In this document: positions 7,962-14,728 of the stretch, piece after piece
How the letters are laid out: every line of letters starts with the position of its first letter
How positions within the stretch are numbered: position 1 is the first letter of the stretch
Source: an uncultured Collinsella sp.
GTDB taxonomy: Bacteria > Actinomycetota > Coriobacteriia > Coriobacteriales > Coriobacteriaceae
Length of the DNA: 39,260 nucleotides
Direction of reading: 5' to 3'
Assembly: GCA_900768265.1 (NCBI GenBank)
Contig: CAAGCF010000041.1
Coordinates: 1 to 39,260 of the forward strand
Program-made: the position numbers and the translations under genes
Notes under the pieces: generated by a model
The model's database searches: none
Told to the model about the DNA's origin: nothing
What the model saw: the letters and a program-made list of their open reading frames with translations, nothing else

Positions 7962-9392
7962 ATGACGAACAAAGAGCTGGCTCAAAAGCTGCTGGATCTT
8001 TTGGGCGGTAAAGACAACGTGCTCGCAAACGCGGCGTGCATGACGCGCCTGCGCGTGACCGTCAAAGACACGAGCAACGTTGACACGGAGGGTATTAAGG
8101 CACTCAACGGCGTGATGGGCCTGGTCGAGGACGGCACGATGCAGATCGTGCTGGGTCCGGGCAAGGTGAATAAGGTGCTCGAGGAATTCTCCAAGCTCAC
8201 CGGCCTTGCGAAAGGCGTTGCTGACGAGAGCGTAGTTGACGCTGCGGCCACAAACAAGGCCGCGCAGAAGGCCAAGTACGAGTCCAAACCGGTTCAGGCC
8301 TTCCTTAAGAAGATTTCCAACGTCTTCGTCGCCCTGCTTCCCGGCATCATTGCGGCTGGCCTCATTAACGGTATCTGCAACGTCATCAATGTCTCGACGG
8401 CGGGTGCGCTTGCGGGCGAGTGGTGGTATCAGGGCATTCGCTCCATGGGTTGGGCCCTCTTCGCCTATCTGCCCATTTTGGTGGGCTATAACGCAGCGCG
8501 CGAGTTTGGTGGCTCCGCTGCACTGGGCGGTATCGCCGGCATGATGTGCGTCGCCAACAGCGCCATGCCCCTGCTTGCGCCTGGCGCTGCTGATCCTGCC
8601 ACTGCCATTCTGCTGCCGCTCACCAATGCGCAGTACAACCCCGCAGCGGGCGGTATGATCGCGGCTCTCATCGCTGGTGCGTTTTTCGCCTGGATGGAGC
8701 GTCAGATTCGCAAGGTCATGCCCAACGCGCTCGATACGTTCCTGTCCCCGCTGCTGGTGCTCATCATCGGCGCCTTTGCTCTGATGCTTGTCATCCAGCC
8801 GGTTGGCGCTTGGCTGACGGCCGCGATCTTTAGCGTCCTCACCTTTATCTTCGAGAAGCTGGGCGTCCTGGGCGGCTATATCCTGTCGGCAGGCTTCTTG
8901 CCGCTGGTGTCCGTCGGCCTGCATCAGGCGCTCACGCCGATCCACGCTATGCTCAACGATCCCGACGGCGCTACCAAGGGCATCAATTACCTGCTGCCCA
9001 TCCTTATGATGGCTGGCGGCGGCCAGGTCGGTGCCGGTTTGGCGCTGTACTTTAAGACCAAGAACGCCAAGCTCAAAAAGTATGTCGCCGAGTCCATCCC
9101 CGTTGGCATCCTGGGCGTGGGCGAGCCTCTGATGTATGCCGTTACGCTGCCGCTCGTTCGTCCGTTTGTGACGGCCTGCCTGGGTGCCGGATTTGGCGGC
9201 GCGCTTGCAGCGCTGCTTCACATCGGCACGGTTTCCCAGGGTGTTTCCGGTCTGTTTGGCCTGTTGATCGTCGTTCCTGGTCAGCAGCTCGGCTACGTTG
9301 CCGCTATGCTGCTTGCCTATGTCGCCGGCTTTGTCCTGACGTGGTTCTTTGGCGTGGACGAGCAGAAGATCAACGAGTTTTTTGGCGAGTAG
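7962..9392 (+). CDS. murP: PTS EIIBC component, MurNAc-type (MurP-like)
   Basis: This is a membrane permease and phosphotransferase of the glucose/sucrose PTS superfamily. The EIIB domain (about 1-80) has the phosphorylated cysteine at residue 26 in NAACMTRLRV. An Ala/Lys linker leads to an EIIC domain with about ten hydrophobic segments (about 110-470). There is no EIIA domain, so phosphate must come from a separate glucose-type EIIA, as in E. coli MurP. Its place between murQ and mupG predicts MurNAc, or MurNAc-GlcNAc disaccharide, as substrate, delivered as the 6-phosphate. The ATG at 7962 follows AAGGAGGAG (7951-7959). Another beta-glucoside-like substrate cannot be excluded from the sequence alone. 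Confidence 0.85.
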   Translation: MTNKELAQKLLDLLGGKDNVLANAACMTRLRVTVKDTSNVDTEGIKALNGVMGLVEDGTMQIVLGPGKVNKVLEEFSKLTGLAKGVADESVVDAAATNKAAQKAKYESKPVQAFLKKISNVFVALLPGIIAAGLINGICNVINVSTAGALAGEWWYQGIRSMGWALFAYLPILVGYNAAREFGGSAALGGIAGMMCVANSAMPLLAPGAADPATAILLPLTNAQYNPAAGGMIAALIAGAFFAWMERQIRKVMPNALDTFLSPLLVLIIGAFALMLVIQPVGAWLTAAIFSVLTFIFEKLGVLGGYILSAGFLPLVSVGLHQALTPIHAMLNDPDGATKGINYLLPILMMAGGGQVGAGLALYFKTKNAKLKKYVAESIPVGILGVGEPLMYAVTLPLVRPFVTACLGAGFGGALAALLHIGTVSQGVSGLFGLLIVVPGQQLGYVAAMLLAYVAGFVLTWFFGVDEQKINEFFGE

Positions 9393-9424
9393 CCTGATAC
9401 TGCGCGCTATGTCATTCGAACGTC

Positions 9425-9453
9425 TTGACGTGCCGCAGATCTCTTGATGCTAT
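9425..9453 (+). promoter_or_regulatory. Possible promoter upstream of mupG
   Basis: TTGACG (9425-9430) and TGCTAT (9448-9453) are 17 bp apart. The -35 is good and the -10 weak. A start near 9460 would place the terminator hairpin at 9460-9493 at the very 5' end of the transcript, which would be unusual. Confidence 0.35.
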
Positions 9454-9459
9454 GGTTGT

Positions 9460-9493
9460 GCCGGCGGGGCTAACTGCTCCGCCGGCCTTTTTT
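9460..9493 (+). terminator. Terminator between murP and mupG
   Basis: GCCGGCGGGG (9460-9469) pairs with CTCCGCCGGC (9477-9486), with one wobble, and six T follow at 9488-9493. It lies about 70 bases after murP and ends directly before the mupG ribosome site AAAGGAG, so mupG may be expressed partly by read-through or from its own promoter. Confidence 0.85.
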
Positions 9494-9509
9494 AAAGGAG
9501 CGTTGAAGC

Positions 9510-10562
9510 GTGAAAACGGGTATTTCGATTTATCTTTCCAGCCCTCTGCAGGATATTGAGCGGACAATTGAGCGTGGTGCCGCGGCGGGTGCGCGCTATG
9601 CGTTTACCTCGCTGCATATTCCCGAGGATGGGGGAGCGGCGTATGCCGATAAGGTTCGCCAGGCGCTGTCGCTGCTTTCCGCTCGCGGTATTGCGCTCAT
9701 TGCCGATGTGGGGCCGCGAACGTGCGATTTGCTCGGGCTTGAGCGCATCGAGGACTTGCGCGATTTGGGACTGGAATACCTTCGTTTGGACTATGGCTTT
9801 AGTGCCCAGCGGGTCGCGGAGCTGTCCGGTGTATTTCGCATTGTGGTCAATGCATCGACAGTGAGTTCTGATGAAATCGCATCGTGGCGAGAAGCCGGTG
9901 CCGATGTGACTCGTTTTGCCGCCTGCCACAATTTTTATCCCAAGCCTTATACCGGTTTAGCTCTTGAAGATGTTGCTCGGACGAATCTTCGTCTTGCGGC
10001 GCTCGGCTTCGAAATCATGGCTTTTGTGCCGGGCGATGCCAACGTTCGCGGGCCGGTGTTCGAGGGACTGCCGACGGTTGAGGCGCAGCGCGGTCGCGCG
10101 TCAAAGGTTGCCCTCAACATGCTTGAGCTCGCACATGGCGCCGATTGCGACATTGTTTTGGTCGGCGACCCCGATCTTTCGGATGCGGGTTGGGCACAGT
10201 TTGCTCAAGTTTCTGCCGGATACGTGGATTTGCAATGCGAGCTTGAGTCCGGCTATGCCTATGTACGTGGGCAGATTTATCATGACCGGCCCGATTCGAG
10301 CACCCTCATCTTTAGGTCTCAGGAGTCGCGCACGACGCTTAAGCCAGATTCCGTGCCGGCGGATACTGGTGCCGGCCGGCCGCGAAAGACGGGGTCGATC
10401 GCTGTGAGCAATAGCGGCTATGGGCGCTACGAAGGCGAGCTTGAGATTGCGCGGGTCGATCTTCCCGGCGACGAGCGCATGAACGTTGCGGGCCATATCA
10501 CGTCCGAGGCAATGGAGCTGCTGCCGTTCATCAAACGCGGATTTGGGGTACGGTTCGTTTAG
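9510..10562 (+). CDS. mupG: 6-phospho-N-acetylmuramidase MupG (DUF871 family)
   Basis: This family (formerly DUF871) is a cytoplasmic glycosidase. The studied Staphylococcus aureus MupG splits MurNAc-6P-GlcNAc into MurNAc-6P and GlcNAc. The 350 residues have the family hallmarks: MKTGISIYLSS at the start, FTSLHIPED near residue 31, RLDYGF near 94, and HNFYPKPYTGL near 146, in a TIM-barrel N-terminal part. A smaller beta-rich C-terminal domain follows (RPRKTGSIAVSNSGYGRY, about 290 on). The start is GTG with AAAGGAG 9 bases upstream. Together with murR, murQ and the PTS gene it completes the disaccharide route known from S. aureus. Confidence in the family is high; the exact substrate is inferred from context. 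Confidence 0.88.
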   Translation: MKTGISIYLSSPLQDIERTIERGAAAGARYAFTSLHIPEDGGAAYADKVRQALSLLSARGIALIADVGPRTCDLLGLERIEDLRDLGLEYLRLDYGFSAQRVAELSGVFRIVVNASTVSSDEIASWREAGADVTRFAACHNFYPKPYTGLALEDVARTNLRLAALGFEIMAFVPGDANVRGPVFEGLPTVEAQRGRASKVALNMLELAHGADCDIVLVGDPDLSDAGWAQFAQVSAGYVDLQCELESGYAYVRGQIYHDRPDSSTLIFRSQESRTTLKPDSVPADTGAGRPRKTGSIAVSNSGYGRYEGELEIARVDLPGDERMNVAGHITSEAMELLPFIKRGFGVRFV

Positions 10563-10654
10563 CGTGTGGCCCGTGGGCTACAATTGCCCCATCATGCGAA
10601 GGCGCCTCGTATGGTGTGTACCTGCGTTGGCCGATCTATATTCGGAGGATTCCC

Positions 10655-11014
10655 ATGACCGTACTGTTTGTTGAATATCCCAAGTGCTCGACCTGTAAAA
10701 AGGCCAAGGCATGGCTGGATGAACATGGGGTTGAGTATATCGACCGCGATATCGTTACGGACAATCCCACGGCCGATGAACTTTCGACCTGGATTGCTCG
10801 TTCGGGGCTGCCGGTGCGACGCTTCTTTAACTCGTCGGGCATGAAATATCGAGAGCTGGGCCTGAAGGCGCGTCTGGATGCGGGTATGACGGACCAGGAG
10901 TGCTTCGAGCTGCTGGCGACTGACGGCATGCTGGTTAAGCGCCCGCTGCTGGTGGACGACGACTTTGCGATCCCCGGCTTTAGGGAAGCGGCCTGGGCCG
11001 AGGCGTTGCTGTAG
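10655..11014 (+). CDS. Spx/ArsC-family thioredoxin-fold protein
   Basis: This is a 119-residue protein of the arsenate reductase/Spx/YffB family. It has the N-terminal thioredoxin-like motif YPKCSTCKKAKAWL with Cys11 and Cys14, and the conserved LLATDGMLVKRPLLV segment near residues 88-102. The presence of CxxC rather than the CX5R of true arsenate reductases leaves three possibilities: an Spx-like RNA polymerase partner, a YffB-like protein or a reductase. The ATG at 10655 follows GGAGG (10644-10648). It is a single gene, and nothing nearby points to arsenic. Confidence 0.8.
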   Translation: MTVLFVEYPKCSTCKKAKAWLDEHGVEYIDRDIVTDNPTADELSTWIARSGLPVRRFFNSSGMKYRELGLKARLDAGMTDQECFELLATDGMLVKRPLLVDDDFAIPGFREAAWAEALL

Positions 11015-11021
11015 CGGCTGC

Positions 11022-11129
11022 GGAAAGTGCGTCCCGTTTCGAGCGCTGATTCTGGGACACGGTTTCCGGTTGGGGGCTCGGCGGGAAAGTAGGGACCGGT
11101 TTGAGCTTGAAATCTGGGACGCACTTTCC
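11022..11129. repeat. Two tandem 46-bp elements forming a large palindrome
   Basis: Two 46-bp copies (11022-11067 and 11084-11129) agree at about 32 positions. Both begin GGAAAGT and end TTTCC, and both contain GTTT.GAGC or GGTTTGAGC and CTGGGAC. The outer ends CGGAAAGTGCGTCCC (11021-11035) and GGGACGCACTTTCCG (11116-11130) are perfect inverted repeats. The element lies between the Spx-like gene and the convergent minus-strand orphan gene. Function unknown. Confidence 0.7.
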
Positions 11130-11148
11130 GCCGGCGGGCCTGCCCCAG

Positions 11149-11559
11149 TCAGTCTTCCAACTGCGCCCATTCGTTTGGGTCGTAGATCTTTACGTGCTTG
11201 TCGGGCGTGTCGCTCCAATACTCTTCGTCCATAAAGGGCAGGTATGCCTGAATGCCGGGGCAGATAAACGGAATCCGTTGCCGCTGCAGGCGCTCGCGCT
11301 GCCGCCGCTCCAGGTTCGTCTCGGATATGACGGTCGGCATGCCGGACAGCTCAACGAGGCTTGCCTGGATGCGCTTGAGGTCGGGGAGCGCCGCATGCCA
11401 TGACGTCCGCATGATCAAAAATGAGGCGCAGCGGTAGTTTGCCTGCATCACCGTGATGGCGGGACGCAGTGTGGGATGGATTTTGTCCCGTTCGGGCCAA
11501 AGGTCAGCAGTGATCTCGAGCCCCAGGGTCTCCCATAGGTAATCAAGCTCTTCGTCCAT
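11149..11559 (-). CDS. Small hypothetical protein, possible truncated regulator-like domain
   Basis: I do not recognise this 136-residue protein with certainty. Its middle (LIMRTSWHAALPDLKRIQASL) and its segment RRQRERLQRQRIPFICPG, followed by QAYLPFMDE (about 85-111), resemble the N-terminal domain of some MarR/winged-helix proteins in gut Actinobacteria and Firmicutes. There the text 'R..L....IPFI.PG.Q.YLP' precedes a DNA-binding half. That half is absent here, so the gene may be a short paralogue or a remnant. The ATG has only a weak GAGG upstream. It is the lone minus-strand gene in this stretch and is convergent with the Spx-like gene. The function is open. Confidence 0.5.
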   Translation of the reverse strand: MDEELDYLWETLGLEITADLWPERDKIHPTLRPAITVMQANYRCASFLIMRTSWHAALPDLKRIQASLVELSGMPTVISETNLERRQRERLQRQRIPFICPGIQAYLPFMDEEYWSDTPDKHVKIYDPNEWAQLED

Positions 11560-11762
11560 GGCGCCTCGATATCCACGCGATCATTGATACTTCGATTGTG
11601 TTGCCTGGTGCTATCGTTTTCGCGGTAGAATCTGCCAACGGTTGACGGCTACCGCTCGCGGCGTTTTGCCCTTCGTGTACAGCGGTCGGCTTCACAGGTC
11701 CTTCACGGGTTGGACGAAATTGGGCCAATTTGGCCGAATTTCAAAAAAGTCAAAATTGGGGC

Positions 11763-11791
11763 TTGCGTCATGGCGGGACTTCCCGTATATT
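11763..11791 (+). promoter_or_regulatory. Promoter for the tRNA-Gln/tRNA-Glu pair
   Basis: TTGCGT (11763-11768) and TATATT (11786-11791) are 17 bp apart, 45 bases before tRNA-Gln. This is a good sigma-70-type promoter at a sensible distance. The rest of 11560-11835 shows no gene. Confidence 0.6.
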
Positions 11792-11835
11792 TCTTTCTTG
11801 CGCAAAGGCACAGCCGAGCGCAGCAATGCAGTCAT

Positions 11836-11909
11836 TGGGATGTCGTCTAATGGCAGGACAGCGGATTCTGGTTCCGTCAATGGGGGTTCGACTCCCTCCA
11901 TCCCAGCCA
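11836..11909 (+). tRNA. tRNA-Gln (anticodon CUG)
   Basis: The acceptor arm TGGGATG pairs with CATCCCA. The anticodon stem is GCGGA/TCCGT with loop TTCTGGT, giving anticodon CTG. The T loop is TTCGACT, the discriminator base is G, and the CCA end is encoded at 11907-11909. The 74-base cloverleaf folds fully. Confidence 0.93.
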
Positions 11910-11926
11910 TTGCATTTGCTACATAT

Positions 11927-12000
11927 GGCCCGTTCGTCTAGCGGTTTAGGACGCCGCCCTCTCAAGGCGGAGATCACCAGTTCGAATCTGGTACGGGCTA
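11927..12000 (+). tRNA. tRNA-Glu (anticodon CUC)
   Basis: The acceptor GGCCCGT pairs with ACGGGCT (G-U at the first pair). The anticodon stem is CCGCC/GGCGG with loop CTCTCAA, giving anticodon CTC. The T arm is ACCAG-TTCGAAT-CTGGT. The base after the acceptor is A, followed by CCCA, so a proper CCA is not encoded and must be added by the nucleotidyltransferase. It is 17 bases after tRNA-Gln, probably on one transcript. Confidence 0.93.
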
Positions 12001-12014
12001 CCCACAAATGAACG

Positions 12015-12042
12015 CCCGGGCCTCGCAAGAGACCCGGGTTTT
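12015..12042 (+). terminator. Terminator after the tRNA pair
   Basis: CCCGGGCCTC (12015-12024) pairs with GAGACCCGGG (12029-12038), with one mismatch, around a GCAA tetraloop and then TTTT. Confidence 0.8.
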
Positions 12043-12098
12043 GTGTATCGACCGTATATGCGGCGCCTGCCGTGTTTCGCTCAGATCGAGGAGTAGCC

Positions 12099-13016
12099 AT
12101 GGATCTGCCCATCAGCTTGCAAGACATCACGTATGCCGAGAACTATCTGGCGCAGGGCGACCTGGCCACGGCGACGCCGCTGTTGGAGCGTCTGGTTGAG
12201 CTCGCCGAGGAGTATATCGATGCCGAGTGCAAGACGGAGGAGAAGCGCCAGTACTTTAGCTTCGATAGCAAGTTTGAGCGTCTGGCCTACCGCCGCGTGG
12301 AAAAGGATCCGCGCGAGCTGGTGCAGGTCGAGGTGCCCTTTGATCGCCTGTATTCCGACATGGCGTATGCCTACATTCGCCAGCAGGATTATGTGAGTGC
12401 TCGCAACGCCTTGATGCAGGCCGTGCGCTGGGACCCCATGAACTGCAACTACCGCCTGGATCTGGCCGAGCTGTTCCGTGCGCTCGAGGACAAGCAGGAG
12501 TGGGCATCGCTTTCGTTCTCGGTGCTAGAGCGTGCGAGCGACGGCAAGTGTGCCGCCCGCGCCTATGCCAACTTGGGCCAGTATTTCCTTGAGCCCGAGA
12601 CCGAGAACGTCTCGGCGGCCGTGGGTTGCGCGCGTCTGGCGCTGCGCTTGGCCCCTGGCGATGCGCATACGACGCGCCTGCTCAACAAGATCCATACTGC
12701 CTATCCGGATGCCGCCGATGAGAGCGACGACCACGTGATGGGTGAACTGGCCCTGCAAGGCGTGCCGACCTCGCCTTCGGCCGAGATTGCCATCTGCCTG
12801 ATTATGTGCGCGACCGATGCTGCAAGCGATGGCGACAAGCAGGAGGCGACGCGCCTGACGGTGCGTGCTCGCGACTTGGTAGGCGAGGAGGCCTGCGCGG
12901 CGATTATCAAACTGGTGCGCGAGAGCGACGCCGAGCTCAATGCTGAGCGCAAGGCAAAGCGCGACGCCGCGGGCTCAAACGCCGATGGCGCCAAGGAGGC
13001 CGGCGATGCCCAGTAA
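12099..13016 (+). CDS. TPR-like helical repeat protein upstream of smpB
   Basis: This is a 305-residue soluble, mostly helical protein with tetratricopeptide-like pairs. Examples are YAENYLAQGDLATATPLLER (12-31), YSDMAYAYIRQQDYVSARNA (85-104) followed by a WDP turn, and ANLGQYFLEPETENVSAAVG at about 155-174. The C-terminus is charged (ERKAKRDAAGSNADGAKEAG) and likely disordered. No catalytic motif is visible; such proteins usually act as scaffolds. The ATG at 12099 is used because GAGGAG lies 7 bases before it. The stop overlaps smpB by 11 bases, so the two are translationally coupled. The exact role is unknown. Confidence 0.75.
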   Translation: MDLPISLQDITYAENYLAQGDLATATPLLERLVELAEEYIDAECKTEEKRQYFSFDSKFERLAYRRVEKDPRELVQVEVPFDRLYSDMAYAYIRQQDYVSARNALMQAVRWDPMNCNYRLDLAELFRALEDKQEWASLSFSVLERASDGKCAARAYANLGQYFLEPETENVSAAVGCARLALRLAPGDAHTTRLLNKIHTAYPDAADESDDHVMGELALQGVPTSPSAEIAICLIMCATDAASDGDKQEATRLTVRARDLVGEEACAAIIKLVRESDAELNAERKAKRDAAGSNADGAKEAGDAQ

Positions 13017-13476
13017 GCGCGAGCGCAAGCTCATCTCCAAGAATCGCTCGGCACACCACGAGTACTTTATCGATGAGACCTTTGAGTGCGGCATTGAGCT
13101 GAGTGGCACCGAGGTCAAGTCGATTCGCGAGCGCGCGTGCCAGATCACCGACACCTTTGCACTGATCCGTGGCGGCGAGTGCTGGCTCGTGGGTCTGCAT
13201 ATTCACCCTTATAGCCATGGTGGCGTGTGGAACCGCGACCCTGATCGCCGTCGTCGTCTGCTGCTGCACCGCAAGGAGATTGACTTTCTCGACGGCAAAC
13301 TTCGTAACCGTGGTTATGCGCTGGTACCGTTGGAGCTCTACTTTAATACCGACGGCCGCGTAAAGCTGCTGCTGGGCCTAGGCCGCGGCAAGAAGCTTTA
13401 CGACAAGCGCGAGGATATGGCCAAGCGCGATGTTCAACGCGAGATTGACCGCGCACTTAAGGAGCGTAATCGCTAG
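13006..13476 (+). CDS. smpB: SsrA-binding protein SmpB
   Basis: SmpB binds tmRNA and brings it to stalled ribosomes for trans-translation. The 156 residues contain the canonical N-terminal KLISKNRSAHHEYFIDETFECGI region (about 7-29), the IELSGTEVKSIR motif (28-39), and the C-terminal GKKLYDKREDMAKRD segment of family type. The ATG at 13006 lies within the end of the preceding gene, 6 bases after AAGGAGG (12993-12999). The tmRNA gene itself is not in this window. Confidence 0.97.
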   Translation: MPSKRERKLISKNRSAHHEYFIDETFECGIELSGTEVKSIRERACQITDTFALIRGGECWLVGLHIHPYSHGGVWNRDPDRRRRLLLHRKEIDFLDGKLRNRGYALVPLELYFNTDGRVKLLLGLGRGKKLYDKREDMAKRDVQREIDRALKERNR

Positions 13477-13488
13477 GCGCTCTGTGTA

Positions 13489-13555
13489 AGTTGCGGTGGA
13501 ATACGGACTGTTTTGCCTGTTTGAGGGGCTATTCAGTCCCTATTTCACCGCAACT
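13489..13555. repeat. 67-bp palindrome after smpB
   Basis: The arms at 13489-13510 and 13534-13555 (start AGTTGCGGTGGAATACGGAC, end of mirror CACCGCAACT) match at 20 of 22 positions, around a 23-base loop. It begins 12 bases after the smpB stop. It has no T run, so it is more likely a dispersed palindromic element than a terminator. Confidence 0.7.
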
Positions 13556-13603
13556 GCGGGCGTCTCATCTTGCTTATACTGTTTTGACACATATGTCTCA
13601 AAG

Positions 13604-13633
13604 GCGGCGTCCGTTATGGGCGCCGCTTTTTTT
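13604..13633 (+). terminator. Terminator after smpB
   Basis: GCGGCG (13604-13609) pairs with CGCCGC (13621-13626) and is followed by seven T. It lies downstream of the 13489-13555 palindrome. A near-perfect palindrome, TTGACACATATGTCTCAA, sits just before it. Confidence 0.8.
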
Positions 13634-13684
13634 GTGGGTACATACATCCATGAGGTTCCAACCCGGGTTAGGGGAGTGATTGTT

Positions 13685-14188
13685 ATGGACAAAACTGCGT
13701 TCTTTACCATGCCGAGCGGTCTGTACGTGGTGAGCGCCGCGGCAGACGGGCTGCGCGCCGGCTGCGTCATCAACACTGCGGTGCAGGTGACGTCCATGCC
13801 GCCGCGCATTTCGGTTGCCGTGAACAAGGACAACGTCACCTCGGGCGTCATCGCTTCGGCCAAAGCGTTCGCGCTGACCGTGATCGATCAGACGGCCGAT
13901 ATGCTCTATATCGGTAACTTTGGGTTCCGCACCAGCAGCGACTATGACAAGTTTGCCAAGTACGAGACTCGCGAGACTGCTCTCGGCATGCCTTATGTGC
14001 CCGAGCATGCGGCGGCGCTGTTTAGCTGCCGTTTGATCGACACTGTGGATGTGGGCACGCATCTACTGTTTATCGGCGAGGTCGAGGATGCCGAGCGCCT
14101 AAGCGACGAGACGCCGCTCACCTACGATTACTACCATAAGGTCCTGAAGGGCAAGACGCCTCCGAAGGCGTCCTCGTATCAAGGCTAG
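13685..14188 (+). CDS. Flavin reductase-like FMN-binding protein
   Basis: This is a 167-residue split-barrel flavoprotein of the flavin reductase family, expected to bind FMN. MPSGLYVVSA (9-18) and the segment GCVINTAVQVTSMPPRISVAVNK (read in two parts around 26-48) are family-typical. The stretch around DVGTHLLFIGEVEDAERLSD (about 120-139) closes the barrel. The ATG at 13685 follows AGGGGAG. A tiny rubredoxin gene starts 90 bases downstream. In Moorella the same two modules are fused in the high-molecular-weight rubredoxin Hrb, which feeds electrons to flavodiiron or oxidative-stress enzymes; a similar job is inferred here. Confidence 0.85.
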   Translation: MDKTAFFTMPSGLYVVSAAADGLRAGCVINTAVQVTSMPPRISVAVNKDNVTSGVIASAKAFALTVIDQTADMLYIGNFGFRTSSDYDKFAKYETRETALGMPYVPEHAAALFSCRLIDTVDVGTHLLFIGEVEDAERLSDETPLTYDYYHKVLKGKTPPKASSYQG

Positions 14189-14205
14189 AAATGTTTTAAA
14201 AATAC

Positions 14206-14233
14206 TTGCATTATATTATTGAGAATCTATACT
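14206..14233 (+). promoter_or_regulatory. Promoter of the rubredoxin gene
   Basis: TTGCAT (14206-14211) and TATACT (14228-14233) are 16 bp apart in an unusually AT-rich gap, 45 bases before the rubredoxin start. The rubredoxin can therefore be made independently of the flavin reductase. The AT-rich half-sites (TTATATTATTGAGAAT) could bind a metal or peroxide regulator, but no clear box was found. Confidence 0.6.
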
Positions 14234-14277
14234 GATAAATGAAGTACATCACCAGTCGCGTTCGAGAGGAGAACATC

Positions 14278-14421
14278 ATGGCTGAGGAGAAGAAGACGTA
14301 TAAGTTCGTGTGCGTCGTTTGCGGTTACGAGGTTGAGGTCGATACGCCCGAGCTGCCCGAGGATTATGTGTGCCCGGTGTGCGGCGTCGGTCCCGATCAG
14401 TTTGAGCTCGTCGAGGAGTAG
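14278..14421 (+). CDS. Rubredoxin-like protein
   Basis: This is a 47-residue electron carrier. It has two iron-ligand pairs, CVVCGY (11-16) and CPVCGV (32-37), as in rubredoxin domains. The loop between the pairs is shorter than in classical rubredoxins and resembles the C-terminal domain of rubrerythrin-type proteins. The ATG at 14278 follows GAGGAG. It pairs with the flavin reductase upstream and is followed by a strong terminator. It would carry one Fe atom and pass single electrons in the cytoplasm. Confidence 0.88.
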   Translation: MAEEKKTYKFVCVVCGYEVEVDTPELPEDYVCPVCGVGPDQFELVEE

Positions 14422-14460
14422 CTCGCAGACACACGGCGAAAGCCGAACATAGCTCTGTCC

Positions 14461-14496
14461 AAGGGCCCCGGTCGAATTCTCGGCCGGGGCCCTTTT
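14461..14496 (+). terminator. Terminator after rubredoxin
   Basis: AAGGGCCCCGG (14461-14471) pairs with CCGGGGCCCTT (14484-14494) and continues into TTTT (14493-14496). The 12-base loop holds GAATTC. Confidence 0.88.
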
Positions 14497-14564
14497 CCTC
14501 CGTCGCCAAGGGATCACGGTTGCTGTTGACCGATCCTGTCTGTTGTGAGTCCGGCCGACCGTTT

Positions 14565-14701
14565 GTCTCAATCTGTAACATCTAGCAGTGAAAACGGGGT
14601 CTACGTGTTACAGATTGAGACAAACGGAGCTGTCCCTCGGAATGATCTCGATCTGTAACATCTAGACATTAAAAGCGGGTCTAGATGTTACAGATCGAGA
14701 C
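14565..14701. repeat. Palindromic 80-bp-period repeat cluster 1 (2 units)
   Basis: Units at 14565-14621 and 14645-14701 start exactly 80 bp apart. Each is 16-bp arm, 25-bp loop, 16-bp inverted arm. In unit 1 pairing extends outward to 20 perfect bp (GTTTGTCTCAATCTGTAACA). In unit 2 it extends inward (TCTAGA on both sides) to 21 perfect bp around a 13-base loop. The cluster lies between the convergent rubredoxin and mntH genes. Confidence 0.95.
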
Positions 14702-14728
14702 GTTTGACTGGGTGGGTGCCCCGCCCCA

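Noticed and set aside
10655..11014. Arsenate resistance gene
   Set aside because: The CxxC motif and the absence of any ars neighbour leave Spx/YffB-like roles equally likely, so no ars symbol is given.
11642..11941. 99-codon frame across the tRNA genes
   Set aside because: It runs through a tRNA promoter and into both tRNA genes and has no ribosome site.
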